Source: Pectobacterium aroidearum
GTDB taxonomy: Bacteria > Pseudomonadota > Gammaproteobacteria > Enterobacterales > Enterobacteriaceae
NCBI RefSeq assembly: GCF_015689195.1
Contig: NZ_CP065044.1
Location: 3,906,001-3,970,000, forward strand
Reading direction: 5' to 3'
DNA: 64,000 nucleotides
In this document: piece by piece, positions 36,941-46,029 of the stretch
How positions within the stretch are numbered: position 1 is the stretch's first letter
How the letters are laid out: each line of letters starts with the position of its first letter
Notes under the pieces: generated by a model
What the model was told of the DNA's origin: nothing
Seen by the model: the letters and a program-made list of their open reading frames with translations, nothing else
The model's database searches: none
Program-made: the position numbers and the translations under genes

Positions 36941-38164
36941 TTATTTCACTAACGCCCGAAACGCATCGACAGCCGCATGGGCAAATAAAGGATCGTTAAT
37001 ATGGAAAGGCAGACGAATAATCTTTCGTCTTGCCGTTTGCTGCACGACGCTCTCCAGCGTGCTGATAAACGCGTCACGCGCTTCCGGATGCCAGAATGCC
37101 TGCTCCGGCGCATCCAGCGCAGAGAAGCCGCCTTCGGGGATCAGGAAGCGCACTTCGCCTTCACAGCGGTTAAGCTTCTCCCCAATCCAGCGCGCCATCG
37201 CGATATTCTCGTCTATTGTGGTACGCATCAGAGTGACCTGTGCGTTGTGGTTGTAGAACAGACGATGCGCGTATTTCTCCGGTACGCTGGCGGGGGCGCC
37301 AAAATTCACCATGTCCAGCGCCCCGCAGGATGCCACGTAAGGCACCTGCGTCTTGGCTATCGCGTCAAACCGTTCCGGCCCGCAGGCCAGCACGCCATCA
37401 AACAGTAAATCACACACTTCCGTCGTCGTGAGATCGAGCACGCCAGTGAGCAAATGGCTGTCCACCAGCTTTTCCATCGCTTTCCCGCCGCTGCCCGTCG
37501 CATGAAAAACCAGACAGTCAAACTCCGCTTCCAGCAATGCACTGGCTTCCTGAATGCACGGCGTCGTTACGCCAAACATGGTCAAGCCAATCGCGGGCTT
37601 ATCTTCATGATGTTCCTGAATATGAAACTTCACAGCACCGGCGATCTGGTGCGCCGCGTTGCCAAGAATCTGACGAGAAATGCGGTTCAGACCCGCTACA
37701 TCGGTAACGGAATACATCATGCTGATGTCGCTGGCACCGATGTAGCCGGAGATATCGCCGGAAGCCATCGTCGACACCATCAGTTTCGGCATGCCAATCG
37801 GTAATGCCTGCATCGCGGGCGTGATCAACGCCGTACCGCCGGAGCCGCCCAGCCCGATTACCCCGGCAATATCATCGCGGGACAACATAAAGTGCTCAAA
37901 CGCAACGGCCATGGCACCAATTGCCTGACCTCTGTCATGGCAAAACAGGGCTGATGCGCCCTGTGGGTGGTACGATGCCACCGTTTCTGCGCTGATATCT
38001 ATCGTCTCTGACACCCGAGCATCCGTTGACGGACGTGTCGTTGACAGATCGACCGTGACGGTTTTCAAGCCTGTCGCGGCAATCAGATCGCGAACGTAAA
38101 TCTGTTCTTTCCCTTTAGTATCAGCTGTACTTGCAATATAAACGCTGCCAACTTTACTTCCCAC
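36941..38164 (-). CDS. Tm-1-like ATP-binding protein (UPF0261)
   Basis: 407 residues from GTG 38164 (AGGAGGGAG upstream). UPF0261/PF06792: [20 protein letters not shown] at the N-terminus, [20 protein letters not shown] (nucleotide-binding glycine loop), [20 protein letters not shown], and [13 protein letters not shown]. Homologous to the N-terminal domain of tomato Tm-1, which binds and inhibits tobamovirus replicase; bacterial homologues have no agreed function. First gene of a two-gene unit with the TIM-barrel protein, divergent from a TetR gene. Confidence 0.83.
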   Translation of the reverse strand: MGSKVGSVYIASTADTKGKEQIYVRDLIAATGLKTVTVDLSTTRPSTDARVSETIDISAETVASYHPQGASALFCHDRGQAIGAMAVAFEHFMLSRDDIAGVIGLGGSGGTALITPAMQALPIGMPKLMVSTMASGDISGYIGASDISMMYSVTDVAGLNRISRQILGNAAHQIAGAVKFHIQEHHEDKPAIGLTMFGVTTPCIQEASALLEAEFDCLVFHATGSGGKAMEKLVDSHLLTGVLDLTTTEVCDLLFDGVLACGPERFDAIAKTQVPYVASCGALDMVNFGAPASVPEKYAHRLFYNHNAQVTLMRTTIDENIAMARWIGEKLNRCEGEVRFLIPEGGFSALDAPEQAFWHPEARDAFISTLESVVQQTARRKIIRLPFHINDPLFAHAAVDAFRALVK

Positions 38165-38261
38165 TTGGTCTCCCTCCTACCATTAGTGAAACGATTAACA
38201 GATTGATATAAATAACAATTACAAGAAACCAAAAACAGATAAGATTAATTTGTCGCCATAT

Positions 38262-38319
38262 TGAGACTTGAGTATCAGAAAGACAAATCATTAAACACCC
38301 AAATGAGACAAAAGTCTCA
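38262..38319. promoter_or_regulatory. candidate TetR operator between the Tm-1-like pair and tetR
   Basis: Palindrome TGAGACAAAAGTCTCA at 38304-38319 plus a TGAGAC half site at 38262-38267 in the 288-base divergent gap. Placement suits control of both directions by the adjacent TetR protein; no binding evidence. Confidence 0.45.
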
Positions 38320-38452
38320 AAATGTTATGTACGGCATTACATTAACAGTAAGAAAGCTTGACGTGGCACAAGAATCACTCAATTTGCTATAGTTCTGGCG
38401 ATAACGCCGTGCTGCCCGATAGCTTCCGGCCCGAAAATTCAATGAGGTCTAT

Positions 38453-39082
38453 GTGATTGAACGGGATGAAAAACTGACATCAACACGGGCGAAAACCCGT
38501 CGTTTATTGATTGATACCGCTATGAATATGTTCGACCAAGGCATATTCCCCTCCATTACCGATGTTGCCGCTGCGGCTCAGCTTTCACGCGCGACGGCTT
38601 ATCGTTATTTTCCGACGCAAAGTGCGTTAGTCTCCGCCGTGGTCGGCGAAAGCCTCGGCCCCATTCTGGCGTGGCACCCGACACAACCGCATGCCAGCGA
38701 ACGCGTTGCCGAACTGCTGCATTTTGCTTACCCCAGGATGCTGGAACATGAAGGCGCGCTGCGTGCCGCTCTGCATCTGTCACTGCAACAATGGGCCGAC
38801 CGTCGTTCTAATCGCCTCCATACAGATACGCTGACGCGTGGCAATCGTAAACGTCTGCTCAAGATTGCAACCGAACCGCTGGAAGGGAAAATCACGCCGG
38901 AAGCACAACAGCGGGTGATTTATGCCTTATCCCTCATTTACGGTTCCGAGGTTTTTCTGGTGCTGAAAGATATCTGGCATCTGGAAGAAGACAGTATTCA
39001 GGATGTGACGCAGTGGGTCGCCAAAGCCATTTTACGGCAGGCTGAAGAGGATGCCGCGCAGGCCGATTCACCCAAAACCTAA
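38453..39082 (+). CDS. TetR-family transcriptional regulator
   Basis: 209 residues from GTG 38453 (GAGG upstream). N-terminal HTH: TRRLLIDTAMNMFDQG, FPSITDVAAAAQLSRATAYRYFPTQ. The C-terminal domain is all-helical and ends acidic (EEDAAQADSPKT). Divergent from the Tm-1-like pair and 75 bases upstream of the SDR-like gene in the same direction. Probable regulator of both. Confidence 0.88.
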   Translation: MIERDEKLTSTRAKTRRLLIDTAMNMFDQGIFPSITDVAAAAQLSRATAYRYFPTQSALVSAVVGESLGPILAWHPTQPHASERVAELLHFAYPRMLEHEGALRAALHLSLQQWADRRSNRLHTDTLTRGNRKRLLKIATEPLEGKITPEAQQRVIYALSLIYGSEVFLVLKDIWHLEEDSIQDVTQWVAKAILRQAEEDAAQADSPKT

Positions 39083-39157
39083 TGAATACACTCACGCTGC
39101 ATCCCGCCATGTGGCCGGATGCGCAGCAATGGAAGAACACACGTGCCAAGGGAACAC

Positions 39158-39901
39158 ATGATGCTGAAAGGTAGACGTGCGATTGTCACGGGCGGTGGCC
39201 GCGATTTTGGACAAGCAGTCTCCGTCTGGCTGGCTCGCGAAGGGGTAAAGGTCGATCTTTGCGCCCGCAAACTGGCCGATGCGCAGGCCAGCGTAGACAT
39301 CATTCATCAGGAGGGCGGCACGGCTCGCGCCTATCAGTGCGATATCGCCAATCCTGATTCGGTCAGGGATTTTTCCGCACAACTGCTGGAAGACAGCGCG
39401 CCCGTCGATATTCTGGTGCTAAGCGCCGCACAATGGCTGGAAGGCGCGTTGGGGGAAGAAGACACCGATACGGATATCGTCAGCACCATCAACTCCGGCC
39501 TGACCGGATCTATCCTGCTCACCAAAGCGCTATTGCCGAGCTTACGCCGTTCACCAAGCGCCGATATTCTGGCGATGGTTTCGGTCTGCGGCCTACCGCA
39601 GTTCCACGATTCTATCGCTCACCCTGCGTTCTTTGCCGCCAAGCACGGCATGAGCGGTTTTAGCCAGAATCTGGCGCACCATGTCGCACAGGAAAACATT
39701 CGCGTGACAGGGTTTTATCCGCCAGATTTTGAAGTCACCGGCCTGGATGACTATCCAACTAGCGAGGAAAAAATGGGCGAGCACCTGCTGAATGCCCGCT
39801 CGATATGGGAAGCGATGCGTTTCGTGCTCATCCAGCCGCGCAGTTGCCATATCAACGCCATCCATTTTCAAGGACCAACGCGCGCGGATGTCGGCGCGTA
39901 A
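39158..39901 (+). CDS. SDR-family protein lacking the catalytic tyrosine
   Basis: 247 residues from ATG 39158 (AAGGGA upstream). Rossmann fold with cofactor motif TGGGRDFG, LSAAQW in place of NNAG, and the active-site Ser in AMVSVCG. Where classical SDRs have Y-x3-K, this protein reads F-F-A-A-K (codons TTC TTT GCC GCC AAG), so the proton-donating Tyr is Phe. It may be a non-enzymatic or divergent family member. Follows the TetR gene. Confidence 0.82.
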   Translation: MMLKGRRAIVTGGGRDFGQAVSVWLAREGVKVDLCARKLADAQASVDIIHQEGGTARAYQCDIANPDSVRDFSAQLLEDSAPVDILVLSAAQWLEGALGEEDTDTDIVSTINSGLTGSILLTKALLPSLRRSPSADILAMVSVCGLPQFHDSIAHPAFFAAKHGMSGFSQNLAHHVAQENIRVTGFYPPDFEVTGLDDYPTSEEKMGEHLLNARSIWEAMRFVLIQPRSCHINAIHFQGPTRADVGA

Positions 39902-40188
39902 ACTGTCGCTTTTTTGCTTTTCCCGTCCCGGTCTTGCTCGCCTAACCGGGGCGGTAATATTTCCCGTCTGATTCCCCGCCCCCCACACCATCACGCTCTG
40001 ACACACTTTCCCTTTATCCATTTTTTGCCACAGCACACAGGAAAAGGTAGCATCGCTGCCGTTGTTTTCTGCCATGCGGCTTACCACGCGCAACGCCCCG
40101 AAGGGTGGCGGACATAAAAAATGTCGCAGGCGAAAACATAATTTCTTGAATTTGAAATAATAATAGTGAACGCGTCACCATAGGATGC

Positions 40189-41667
40189 GTGACAGACAGG
40201 AAAACACCGACATCAATGGCACAACATTCTTCCCCTCATAGCGAGCATCATGCCGCCGGGCAACGCCTCCACGAAAAGGGTTATCACCAAAGTATCGGCA
40301 ACCGCCACGTACAGATGATCGCGATCGGCGGCTCTATCGGCACCGGGTTATTTCTTGGCGCGGGTGCGCGTCTGCAAATGGCTGGGCCCGCGCTGGCGCT
40401 GGTCTATCTGGTTTGCGGTATCTTCTCTTTTTTCATCCTACGTGCTCTGGGTGAGCTGATCGTTCATCGCCCCACCAGCGGTAGCTTCGTCTCGTATTCA
40501 CGCGAGTTTCTGGGTGAAAAGGCCTCCTACGTGGCTGGCTGGATGTACTTCCTCAACTGGGCGATGACCGGGATTGTCGACATCACCGCCGTCGCGCTCT
40601 ACATGCACTACTGGGGCACCTTTGCCGATGTCCCGCAGTGGCTGTTCGCGCTGGGTGCGTTATCCATCGTCACGCTGATGAACCTGATTGGCGTGAAGTG
40701 GTTTGCCGAAATGGAGTTCTGGTTCGCGCTAATTAAGGTTGCGGCCATCGCCATTTTTCTGGTGGTCGGTACGGTCTATCTTGGCACGGGCAGTCCGCTG
40801 GACGGCAACACACCCGGCCTGCACCTGATTACCGATAACGGCGGCCTGTTCCCACACGGTATTCTGCCCGCGCTGGTGCTGGTTCAGGGGGTGATATTTG
40901 CCTTTGCCGGCATCGAGATCATCGGGACAACCGCAGGCGAATGTAAAGACCCGGAGAAAGTGCTGCCGAAAGCGGTCAACAGCGTCATCTGGCGTATCGG
41001 CCTGTTCTACGTCGGTTCTGTCGCGCTGTTGGTCTGCCTGCTGCCGTGGAACGCTTATCAGGCAGGACAAAGCCCGTTCGTCACCTTCTTCAGCAAGCTG
41101 GGCGTGCCCTATATCGGCACGATCATGAATATCGTGGTGCTGTCCGCCGCGCTGTCCAGCCTGAACTCCGGCTTGTACTCGACGGGGCGCATCCTGCGCT
41201 CGCTGTCGCTGGGTGGCTCGGCACCCGCGTTCCTGTCGAAAATGAGCACGCAGTCTGTGCCCTATACCGGTATTTTGGTCACGGTCGGCATCCACATTAT
41301 CGGTGTGGTGCTGAACTACGTGGTGCCATCGCAGGTGTTCGAGATCGTTCTGAATATCGCTTCGCTCGGCATTATCTGTTCCTGGGCGTTCATCATTCTG
41401 TGCCAAATGCAGCTGCGCAAAGCGATTCGTCAGGGGAAAGCCAAACCGGTGGCATTCAAAATGCCCGGTGCGCCCGTGACATCGTGGCTGACACTGGCTT
41501 TTCTGGTGAGCGTGTTGGGATTGATGGCGTTTGATTACCCGAACGGCACCTGGACGGTTGCGACGATTCCGGTATTGACGATCATGCTGATTATCGGCTG
41601 GCGCGGGCTGAAAAAGCAGCGTGAAGCCGTGGCGCTCTCCGACCAGCAGGAATCCAGTCTGCGTTAA
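40189..41667 (+). CDS. ansP: L-asparagine permease (APC family)
   Basis: 492 residues, about 12 membrane helices. It follows E. coli AnsP closely by recall over most of its length: GNRHVQMIAIGGSIGTGLFL, ADVPQWLFALGAL, EFWFALIKVAAIAIFLVVGT, GECKDPEKVLPKAVNSVIWR. It imports asparagine with protons. The start is GTG 40189 or ATG 40216; neither has strong ribosome-site support. It ends at a strong terminator. Confidence 0.88.
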   Translation: MTDRKTPTSMAQHSSPHSEHHAAGQRLHEKGYHQSIGNRHVQMIAIGGSIGTGLFLGAGARLQMAGPALALVYLVCGIFSFFILRALGELIVHRPTSGSFVSYSREFLGEKASYVAGWMYFLNWAMTGIVDITAVALYMHYWGTFADVPQWLFALGALSIVTLMNLIGVKWFAEMEFWFALIKVAAIAIFLVVGTVYLGTGSPLDGNTPGLHLITDNGGLFPHGILPALVLVQGVIFAFAGIEIIGTTAGECKDPEKVLPKAVNSVIWRIGLFYVGSVALLVCLLPWNAYQAGQSPFVTFFSKLGVPYIGTIMNIVVLSAALSSLNSGLYSTGRILRSLSLGGSAPAFLSKMSTQSVPYTGILVTVGIHIIGVVLNYVVPSQVFEIVLNIASLGIICSWAFIILCQMQLRKAIRQGKAKPVAFKMPGAPVTSWLTLAFLVSVLGLMAFDYPNGTWTVATIPVLTIMLIIGWRGLKKQREAVALSDQQESSLR

Positions 41668-41675
41668 GACAGAAA

Positions 41676-41706
41676 AAACTCAGGCTCGTTTCCGAGCCTG
41701 AGTTTG
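41676..41706 (+). terminator. terminator after ansP
   Basis: AAACTCAGGCTCG-TTTC-CGAGCCTGAGTTT, a long perfect stem nine bases after the stop; palindromic, so it may act both ways. Confidence 0.88.
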
Positions 41707-41958
41707 AGGTTACTGACAAAGTCCGTAGAGCGGTAGTAACGGATAGATCGTAAAGACGCTGTGAATACGTCCATGTACGCTCGGCTTGCGCAGATATGAA
41801 TCTCATCCCTGAGATTCACCCTTTCAGGGCCGTCGCAAGCGACGTTCAAAAACGTTCCTGACGTTTTTGTCCCTGGCGCAAACGCTTTACTCTTCTATTC
41901 CGTTACTCCCGTTTTCATTCGGTAAATAGGCTTGTCAACGGTCTGAAGATAAATGTAA
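41707..41958. repeat. probable interspersed intergenic repeat between ansP and speC
   Basis: 252 bases without a gene. Contains hairpin GAATCTCA-TCCC-TGAGATTC (41798-41817) and a phased AAAACGTT/GACGTTTTT pair near 41848-41870. The stretch around 41757-41785 (GACGCTGTGAATACGTCCATG) resembles repeats I recall from Pectobacterium intergenic DNA; not verified. The speC terminator should also be here, but none is clear. Confidence 0.35.
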
Positions 41959-44112
41959 TTACTGTTCTACTACGTAACCATACAGGCGCTTGCTGCCATC
42001 TTCTTCCGCGACGCTATAGACGCCCTGCAATTCTGGGGAGAAGCCCGGCAGCAGGTTAATGCCCGCTTCCAGCGCCAGAAAATAGCGTTGTACCGCCCCG
42101 CCCCAGGTTTCCCCCGGCACGACGCACAACACGCCCGGCGGATATGGCAATGCGCCTTCTGCTGCGATACGTCCTTCTGCTGCGTCGATAGGAATCAGCT
42201 CGATATTCCCGCGCACAAATTCCCTGTTGGCATCCTGTGGCAACATCACCACGGATGGAAACTCGGTTTTGCGGAACATCGCTTTTTGCAGATCTTTCAC
42301 GTTGTGCTGAGCGTAAAAATCATGCATTTCCTGACACAGCCGACGCAGCCGGTAACCACGATAACGCTCTTTGTATTTCTGATACAGGCTGGGCAGCACT
42401 TCACTCAGCGGCGCATCACGGGCAATCAGCGTCTCGAAATGCACCAGCGCATTCACCAGCTCCTGCATTTTTGCAGCGTCTTCCGCTGGCGTTAGCAGGA
42501 ACAGGATCGAGTTCATGTCGCATTTTTCCGGGATAATGCCGTGCTCGCGCAGGTAGTTAGCCAGGATCGTCGCCGGAATACCAAATTCGGTATAATCGCC
42601 GCTAATCGCATCAATACCCGGCGTGGTCAGCAGTAATTTGCAAGGATCGATAAAGTACTGGTCCTCGGCGTACCCTTCGAATGCGTGCCATTTCTCGCCC
42701 GGCTCAAAGTTGAAGAAGCGCACGTCCTGCGCGATCGTCTCCGTATCATGATCCTGCCAGAGCGCGCCACCCACCGTCACAGGCACGAACGGTTTTATGA
42801 GCGAACAGCGTGTCAGCAGCTGCTTACGCGCCTCAATGCCCAGCTTCACGCAGTCCATCCACATCCGACGCCCGCTTGCCCCTTCGTGCATTTTGGCATT
42901 GATATCCAATGCCGCGAACAGCGGGTAAAACGGACTGGTTGAGGCGTGCAGCATAAAGGCGTTATTCAGCTGTTTATGGTTGCAGAAACGGCGCTGGCCT
43001 TTGATGTGCGTATCTTTCTTGTGGATCTGCGAGGTCTGCGAGAAGCCCGCCTGCTGCTTATGCACCGACTGAGTGACAAAGATGCCCGGATCGTTCTCAT
43101 TCAGATCCAGCAACAGCGGCGAGCACTGCTCCATCATCGGGATAAACTGCTCATAGCCGACCCAGGCGGAGTCAAACAGAATGTAGTCGCACAGGTGCCC
43201 GATGCTATCGACAACCTGACGCGCGTTATAAATGGTGCCGTCATAGGTGCCGAGCTGGATGACGGCCAGACGGAACGGACGCGGCTCGTTGGCACGCTCC
43301 GGCGCGACTTCCGCGATCAGCTTGCGCAGATAGGCTTCATCAAAACAATGCGCATCCACGCCGCCGATAAAGCCAAACGGATTGCGCACGGTTTCCAGAT
43401 AGACTGGCGTCGCGCCCGCCTGAATCAGCGCACCATGATGGTTGGATTTATGGTTGTTGCGGTCAAACAGCACCAGATCGCCACGCGCCAGCAGCGCGTT
43501 CGTCACTACTTTGTTCGCAGAGGACGTGCCGTTCAACACGAAATAGGTTTTATCGGCGTTAAACACACGCGCAGCATGCTTCTGCGCCTTCTTCGCCGCC
43601 CCTTCGTGAATCAACAAATCGCCCAGTTTGACGTCCGCGTTACAGATATCAGAACGAAACACATTCTCACCGTAAAACTCAAAAAACTGACGCCCCGCCG
43701 GGTGCTTGCGGAAGAACTGACCGCCCTGATGCCCCGGACAGGCAAACGTCGTGTTTTTCATGTTGACGTATTTGGTCAGCGTATCGAAAAACGGTGGCAA
43801 CAGGGTATCCTGATAGGCTTTCGCCGCTCGCTCCAGCACGTTGGCGTGCTCGCCGTCGTCATCAAGAACCAGCCATTCGCTGCCCGCAGGCAAAACATCC
43901 AGCTCTTTATCTTCGTCAGGCTCTTCGACAAACGCCGGGATACTAAAGCCAGTGTGCTGCAATATCGACAGAATGCCGCTACGGGCTTCCTCAATCGAAA
44001 CCACGACCGCCGCCACATCGGTGAAGTCGGTCTGACTCAACGCGACAATCTCGCGCGTTGTGATTAAACGGGTGGCAACCGCTGCATTCGCCGCAATTTT
44101 TAACTGTTTCAT
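41959..44112 (-). CDS. speC: ornithine decarboxylase (constitutive, SpeC type)
   Basis: 717 residues (E. coli SpeC 711). PLP-dependent group III decarboxylase making putrescine. Wing domain (TDFTDVAAVVVSIEEARSG), then the PLP core with FACPGHQGGQFFRKHPAG, NGTSSANKVVTNALL and the Schiff-base Lys in FVTQSVHKQQAGFSQ. C-terminus LYGYVVEQ matches SpeC rather than SpeF. Its position upstream of tRNA-Phe is conserved with E. coli, though yqgA is missing. A 373-codon open frame on the other strand is a shadow. Confidence 0.96.
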   Translation of the reverse strand: MKQLKIAANAAVATRLITTREIVALSQTDFTDVAAVVVSIEEARSGILSILQHTGFSIPAFVEEPDEDKELDVLPAGSEWLVLDDDGEHANVLERAAKAYQDTLLPPFFDTLTKYVNMKNTTFACPGHQGGQFFRKHPAGRQFFEFYGENVFRSDICNADVKLGDLLIHEGAAKKAQKHAARVFNADKTYFVLNGTSSANKVVTNALLARGDLVLFDRNNHKSNHHGALIQAGATPVYLETVRNPFGFIGGVDAHCFDEAYLRKLIAEVAPERANEPRPFRLAVIQLGTYDGTIYNARQVVDSIGHLCDYILFDSAWVGYEQFIPMMEQCSPLLLDLNENDPGIFVTQSVHKQQAGFSQTSQIHKKDTHIKGQRRFCNHKQLNNAFMLHASTSPFYPLFAALDINAKMHEGASGRRMWMDCVKLGIEARKQLLTRCSLIKPFVPVTVGGALWQDHDTETIAQDVRFFNFEPGEKWHAFEGYAEDQYFIDPCKLLLTTPGIDAISGDYTEFGIPATILANYLREHGIIPEKCDMNSILFLLTPAEDAAKMQELVNALVHFETLIARDAPLSEVLPSLYQKYKERYRGYRLRRLCQEMHDFYAQHNVKDLQKAMFRKTEFPSVVMLPQDANREFVRGNIELIPIDAAEGRIAAEGALPYPPGVLCVVPGETWGGAVQRYFLALEAGINLLPGFSPELQGVYSVAEEDGSKRLYGYVVEQ

Positions 44113-44660
44113 GTAACCAAACCCAAACGGTTAAGGGTAAGTGTACGTGCCTGGAAGACACCGTTCAGGGATAACAATCCCGACCAATCACAATGCCAAT
44201 CAATAACGACAAGCGTATGATCCCTACAGGTCAACTGTAGGCCAAGAATGGAAAAACTGGAGCCAGCACCATCCGATAGACATCAGTAAAAGCAGAGGCG
44301 TACTCTATTTTTACTCATGCCTAACAGTGAGCGAACGAACGCCTCACCGCATGGTGAAGGAGGATAATCGACAGGAAGAAAAGTAAACCGCGCAGCGGTG
44401 GAAAGAAGAAACACGCAGTGACGTCATCAGCGAGCTGGCGCGAGCGTTTTGCACCATGAGCAATGAATCTGACATATCGGCGATCCTCTTTAGCTATACG
44501 CTAACTACGCTTAAAGGGGCGTTCAGGTGAACGAGACGTTAAAAAACCGCGCAATAGTGGCATTATTCTTCATCAAATTCAACAATCCAGCCCGCACTCA
44601 ACGCGGTAAAAAGTGCAACGAAACATGCCGAGCGTATACGGGAAGACGCATGAGTGCGCT
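44113..44660. other. speC upstream region without a gene
   Basis: 548 bases; holds a small hairpin CCTACAG-GTCAA-CTGTAGG (44223-44241) and the speC promoter. No leader peptide like SpeFL was recognised on either strand. Confidence 0.4.
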
Positions 44661-44785
44661 ATACCCTAAATAATTCGAGTTTCAGGCAGGCGGCAAGGGA
44701 AGGAGTCCCGATGAGCTTACTCAGGTAAGTGATTCGGGTGACTGAGCGAAGCCAACGCACATGCAACTTGAAGTATGACGGGTAT
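44661..44785. repeat. ERIC-like palindromic repeat
   Basis: 125 bases with ATACCC/GGGTAT ends and an internal palindrome around GAGCTTACTCAGGTAAGTG, matching the core of enterobacterial repetitive intergenic consensus elements. It lies between speC and tRNA-Phe. Confidence 0.8.
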
Positions 44786-44915
44786 AAGCGTGCTGAAAGG
44801 ATCGCCAGAAACTGGCTAGCAAATAATACAATTGCCTGAAAATAGCGCAGGCGCTCCGCTTTGTGACAGAAACCCGTTGACGCCACGCGGCCAATACGGT
44901 TTAATGCGCCCCGTT

Positions 44916-44991
44916 GCCCGGATAGCTCAGTCGGTAGAGCAGAGGATTGAAAATCCTCGTGTCCTTGGTTCGATTCCGAGTCCGGGCACCA
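44916..44991 (+). tRNA. pheV: tRNA-Phe (GAA)
   Basis: 76 bases, CCA encoded. Acceptor arm GCCCGGA/TCCGGGC, D-loop AGCTCAGTCGGTAGAGC, anticodon loop TTGAAAA (GAA), T-loop GGTTCGATTCC. Position after speC matches E. coli pheV, a well-known integration site for genomic islands. Confidence 0.97.
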
Positions 44992-44999
44992 CTAATTCT

Positions 45000-45027
45000 T
45001 AACCCTCGCCTTTGGCGGGGGTTTTTC
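45000..45027 (+). terminator. terminator of tRNA-Phe
   Basis: AACCCTCGCC-TTT-GGCGGGGGTTTTTC just after the CCA end. Confidence 0.88.
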
Positions 45028-45080
45028 GTTTCTAGCGCGTGGACTCTCCATCGAACACCGTTCGATTCTCTACGAAAGCG

Positions 45081-45323
45081 CTATCCCGCCTCCCCTTCCC
45101 CATGATTCGGGCTCATACTCCGATAGCGTGACGGCCAGATCTCCTCAGGCCGCTTTCCCAATGCACAGGCAATTAACCTTTCACCTTTGGGCCAATGTCT
45201 TGTTAGTGCGTTAGCAAGTGTTGAAGACGCTAATCCAGATGCTCTTGATACCGCGGCCAACGTTGTTCCTTTCTTCCTTAAGCCAGCAATAATGTCTGCC
45301 GGATGCCAATCGTAATTATCCAT
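45081..45323 (-). CDS. Ner/Nlp-like phage-type HTH regulator
   Basis: 80 residues. MDNYDWHPADIIAGLRKKG and the helix-turn-helix LAAVSRASGLASSTLANALT match the Ner/SfsB family (HTH_35); KRPEEIWPSRY is typical of the C-terminus. Ner proteins repress early promoters of Mu-like phages. Divergent from the XRE genes, with the palindromic operator 45357-45375 in the gap. First gene of the tRNA-Phe-linked region. Confidence 0.82.
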   Translation of the reverse strand: MDNYDWHPADIIAGLRKKGTTLAAVSRASGLASSTLANALTRHWPKGERLIACALGKRPEEIWPSRYRSMSPNHGEGEAG

Positions 45324-45356
45324 TTATCGACCTCTCCCTGTGATGAATTGCGCCAA

Positions 45357-45375
45357 TTATCCCATTTTGGGATAA
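45357..45375. promoter_or_regulatory. palindromic operator, copy 1
   Basis: TTATCCCATTTTGGGATAA, perfect arms TTATCCC/GGGATAA. A second imperfect copy (GATATTC ... GGATATC, 45390-45410) lies between it and the first XRE gene. Same motif recurs before the second XRE gene. Confidence 0.7.
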
Positions 45376-45426
45376 AAAAGGAAATGATTGATATTCGATT
45401 TTGGGATATCTATCAAGGTCACCAAA

Positions 45427-45681
45427 ATGGCATCGATTTATTCAAATGAATATCAATCAGTTATAAAAACACTGCGAGAGGCCAGAATCGAAAAAGGCAT
45501 GACCCAAGAAAATTTGGCGAACGCTTTAGGTCGACCTCAGTCTTTTGTAGCCAAAATCGAGAATGGGGAACGTAGGCTGGATGTTGTTGAATTTGTCCAC
45601 ATCGCTCACCTGCTATCTGTAGACGCTTCCACTATTTTAGAAAAAATAGCGAATAAAATACAGAAAGATAGCATTAAGTAA
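45427..45681 (+). CDS. XRE-family regulator, tandem copy 1
   Basis: 84 residues from ATG 45427 (MASIYSNEYQ, AAGGTCACCAAA upstream), chosen to match the paralogue's start; the frame opens at 45388 inside the operator. Cro/C1-type HTH: LREARIEKGMTQENLANAL and RPQSFVAKIENGERRLDVVE. Roughly three quarters identical to the next gene by eye. Probably autoregulatory, given the palindromes directly upstream. Confidence 0.85.
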   Translation: MASIYSNEYQSVIKTLREARIEKGMTQENLANALGRPQSFVAKIENGERRLDVVEFVHIAHLLSVDASTILEKIANKIQKDSIK

Positions 45682-45699
45682 TCAATACAAAAAAACCAC

Positions 45700-45718
45700 T
45701 TATCCCGTTTTGGGATAA
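45700..45718. promoter_or_regulatory. palindromic operator, copy 2
   Basis: TTATCCCGTTTTGGGATAA, differing from copy 1 by one base in the spacer, 49 bases before the second XRE gene. A related half site GATCCCAAATTT follows at about 45739. Confidence 0.7.
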
Positions 45719-45766
45719 AGCAGTGAGCGACTGATATTTGATCCCAAATTTTATGGGGTTGAATCG

Positions 45767-46015
45767 ATGGCTTCTGTTTACTCTGATGAATATCAGATCG
45801 TTATCAAGGCATTACGTGAAGCACGCATTGTCAAAGGGATCACACAGGTAAACCTGGCGCTAGCGCTGGATCGTCCTCAGTCGTTTATCGCCAAGGTTGA
45901 GAACGGGGAAAGAAGGTTAGACATCGTAGAATTTATTCACATCGCCCGTTTACTTTCTCTAGACCCCGCCAGCATTATTGCTAAGATCCCTGCAAAATAT
46001 AAAGCGCTTGGTTAA
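45767..46015 (+). CDS. XRE-family regulator, tandem copy 2
   Basis: 82 residues (MASVYSDEYQIVIKALREAR). Same HTH as copy 1 (RPQSFIAKVENGERRLDIVE) but a different tail (IPAKYKALG rather than NKIQKDSIK). It ends 14 bases before ccdA, so it may be cotranscribed with the toxin-antitoxin remnant. The gene and its operator together look like a segmental duplication. Confidence 0.85.
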   Translation: MASVYSDEYQIVIKALREARIVKGITQVNLALALDRPQSFIAKVENGERRLDIVEFIHIARLLSLDPASIIAKIPAKYKALG

Positions 46016-46029
46016 AGAGGAACACGGCA

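Noticed and set aside
42946..44067. 373-codon plus-strand open frame
   Set aside because: Antisense shadow of speC.
44113..44660. Ornithine-sensing leader peptide (SpeFL) before the decarboxylase gene
   Set aside because: The enzyme is SpeC type and no matching short ORF with a leader-like sequence was found.
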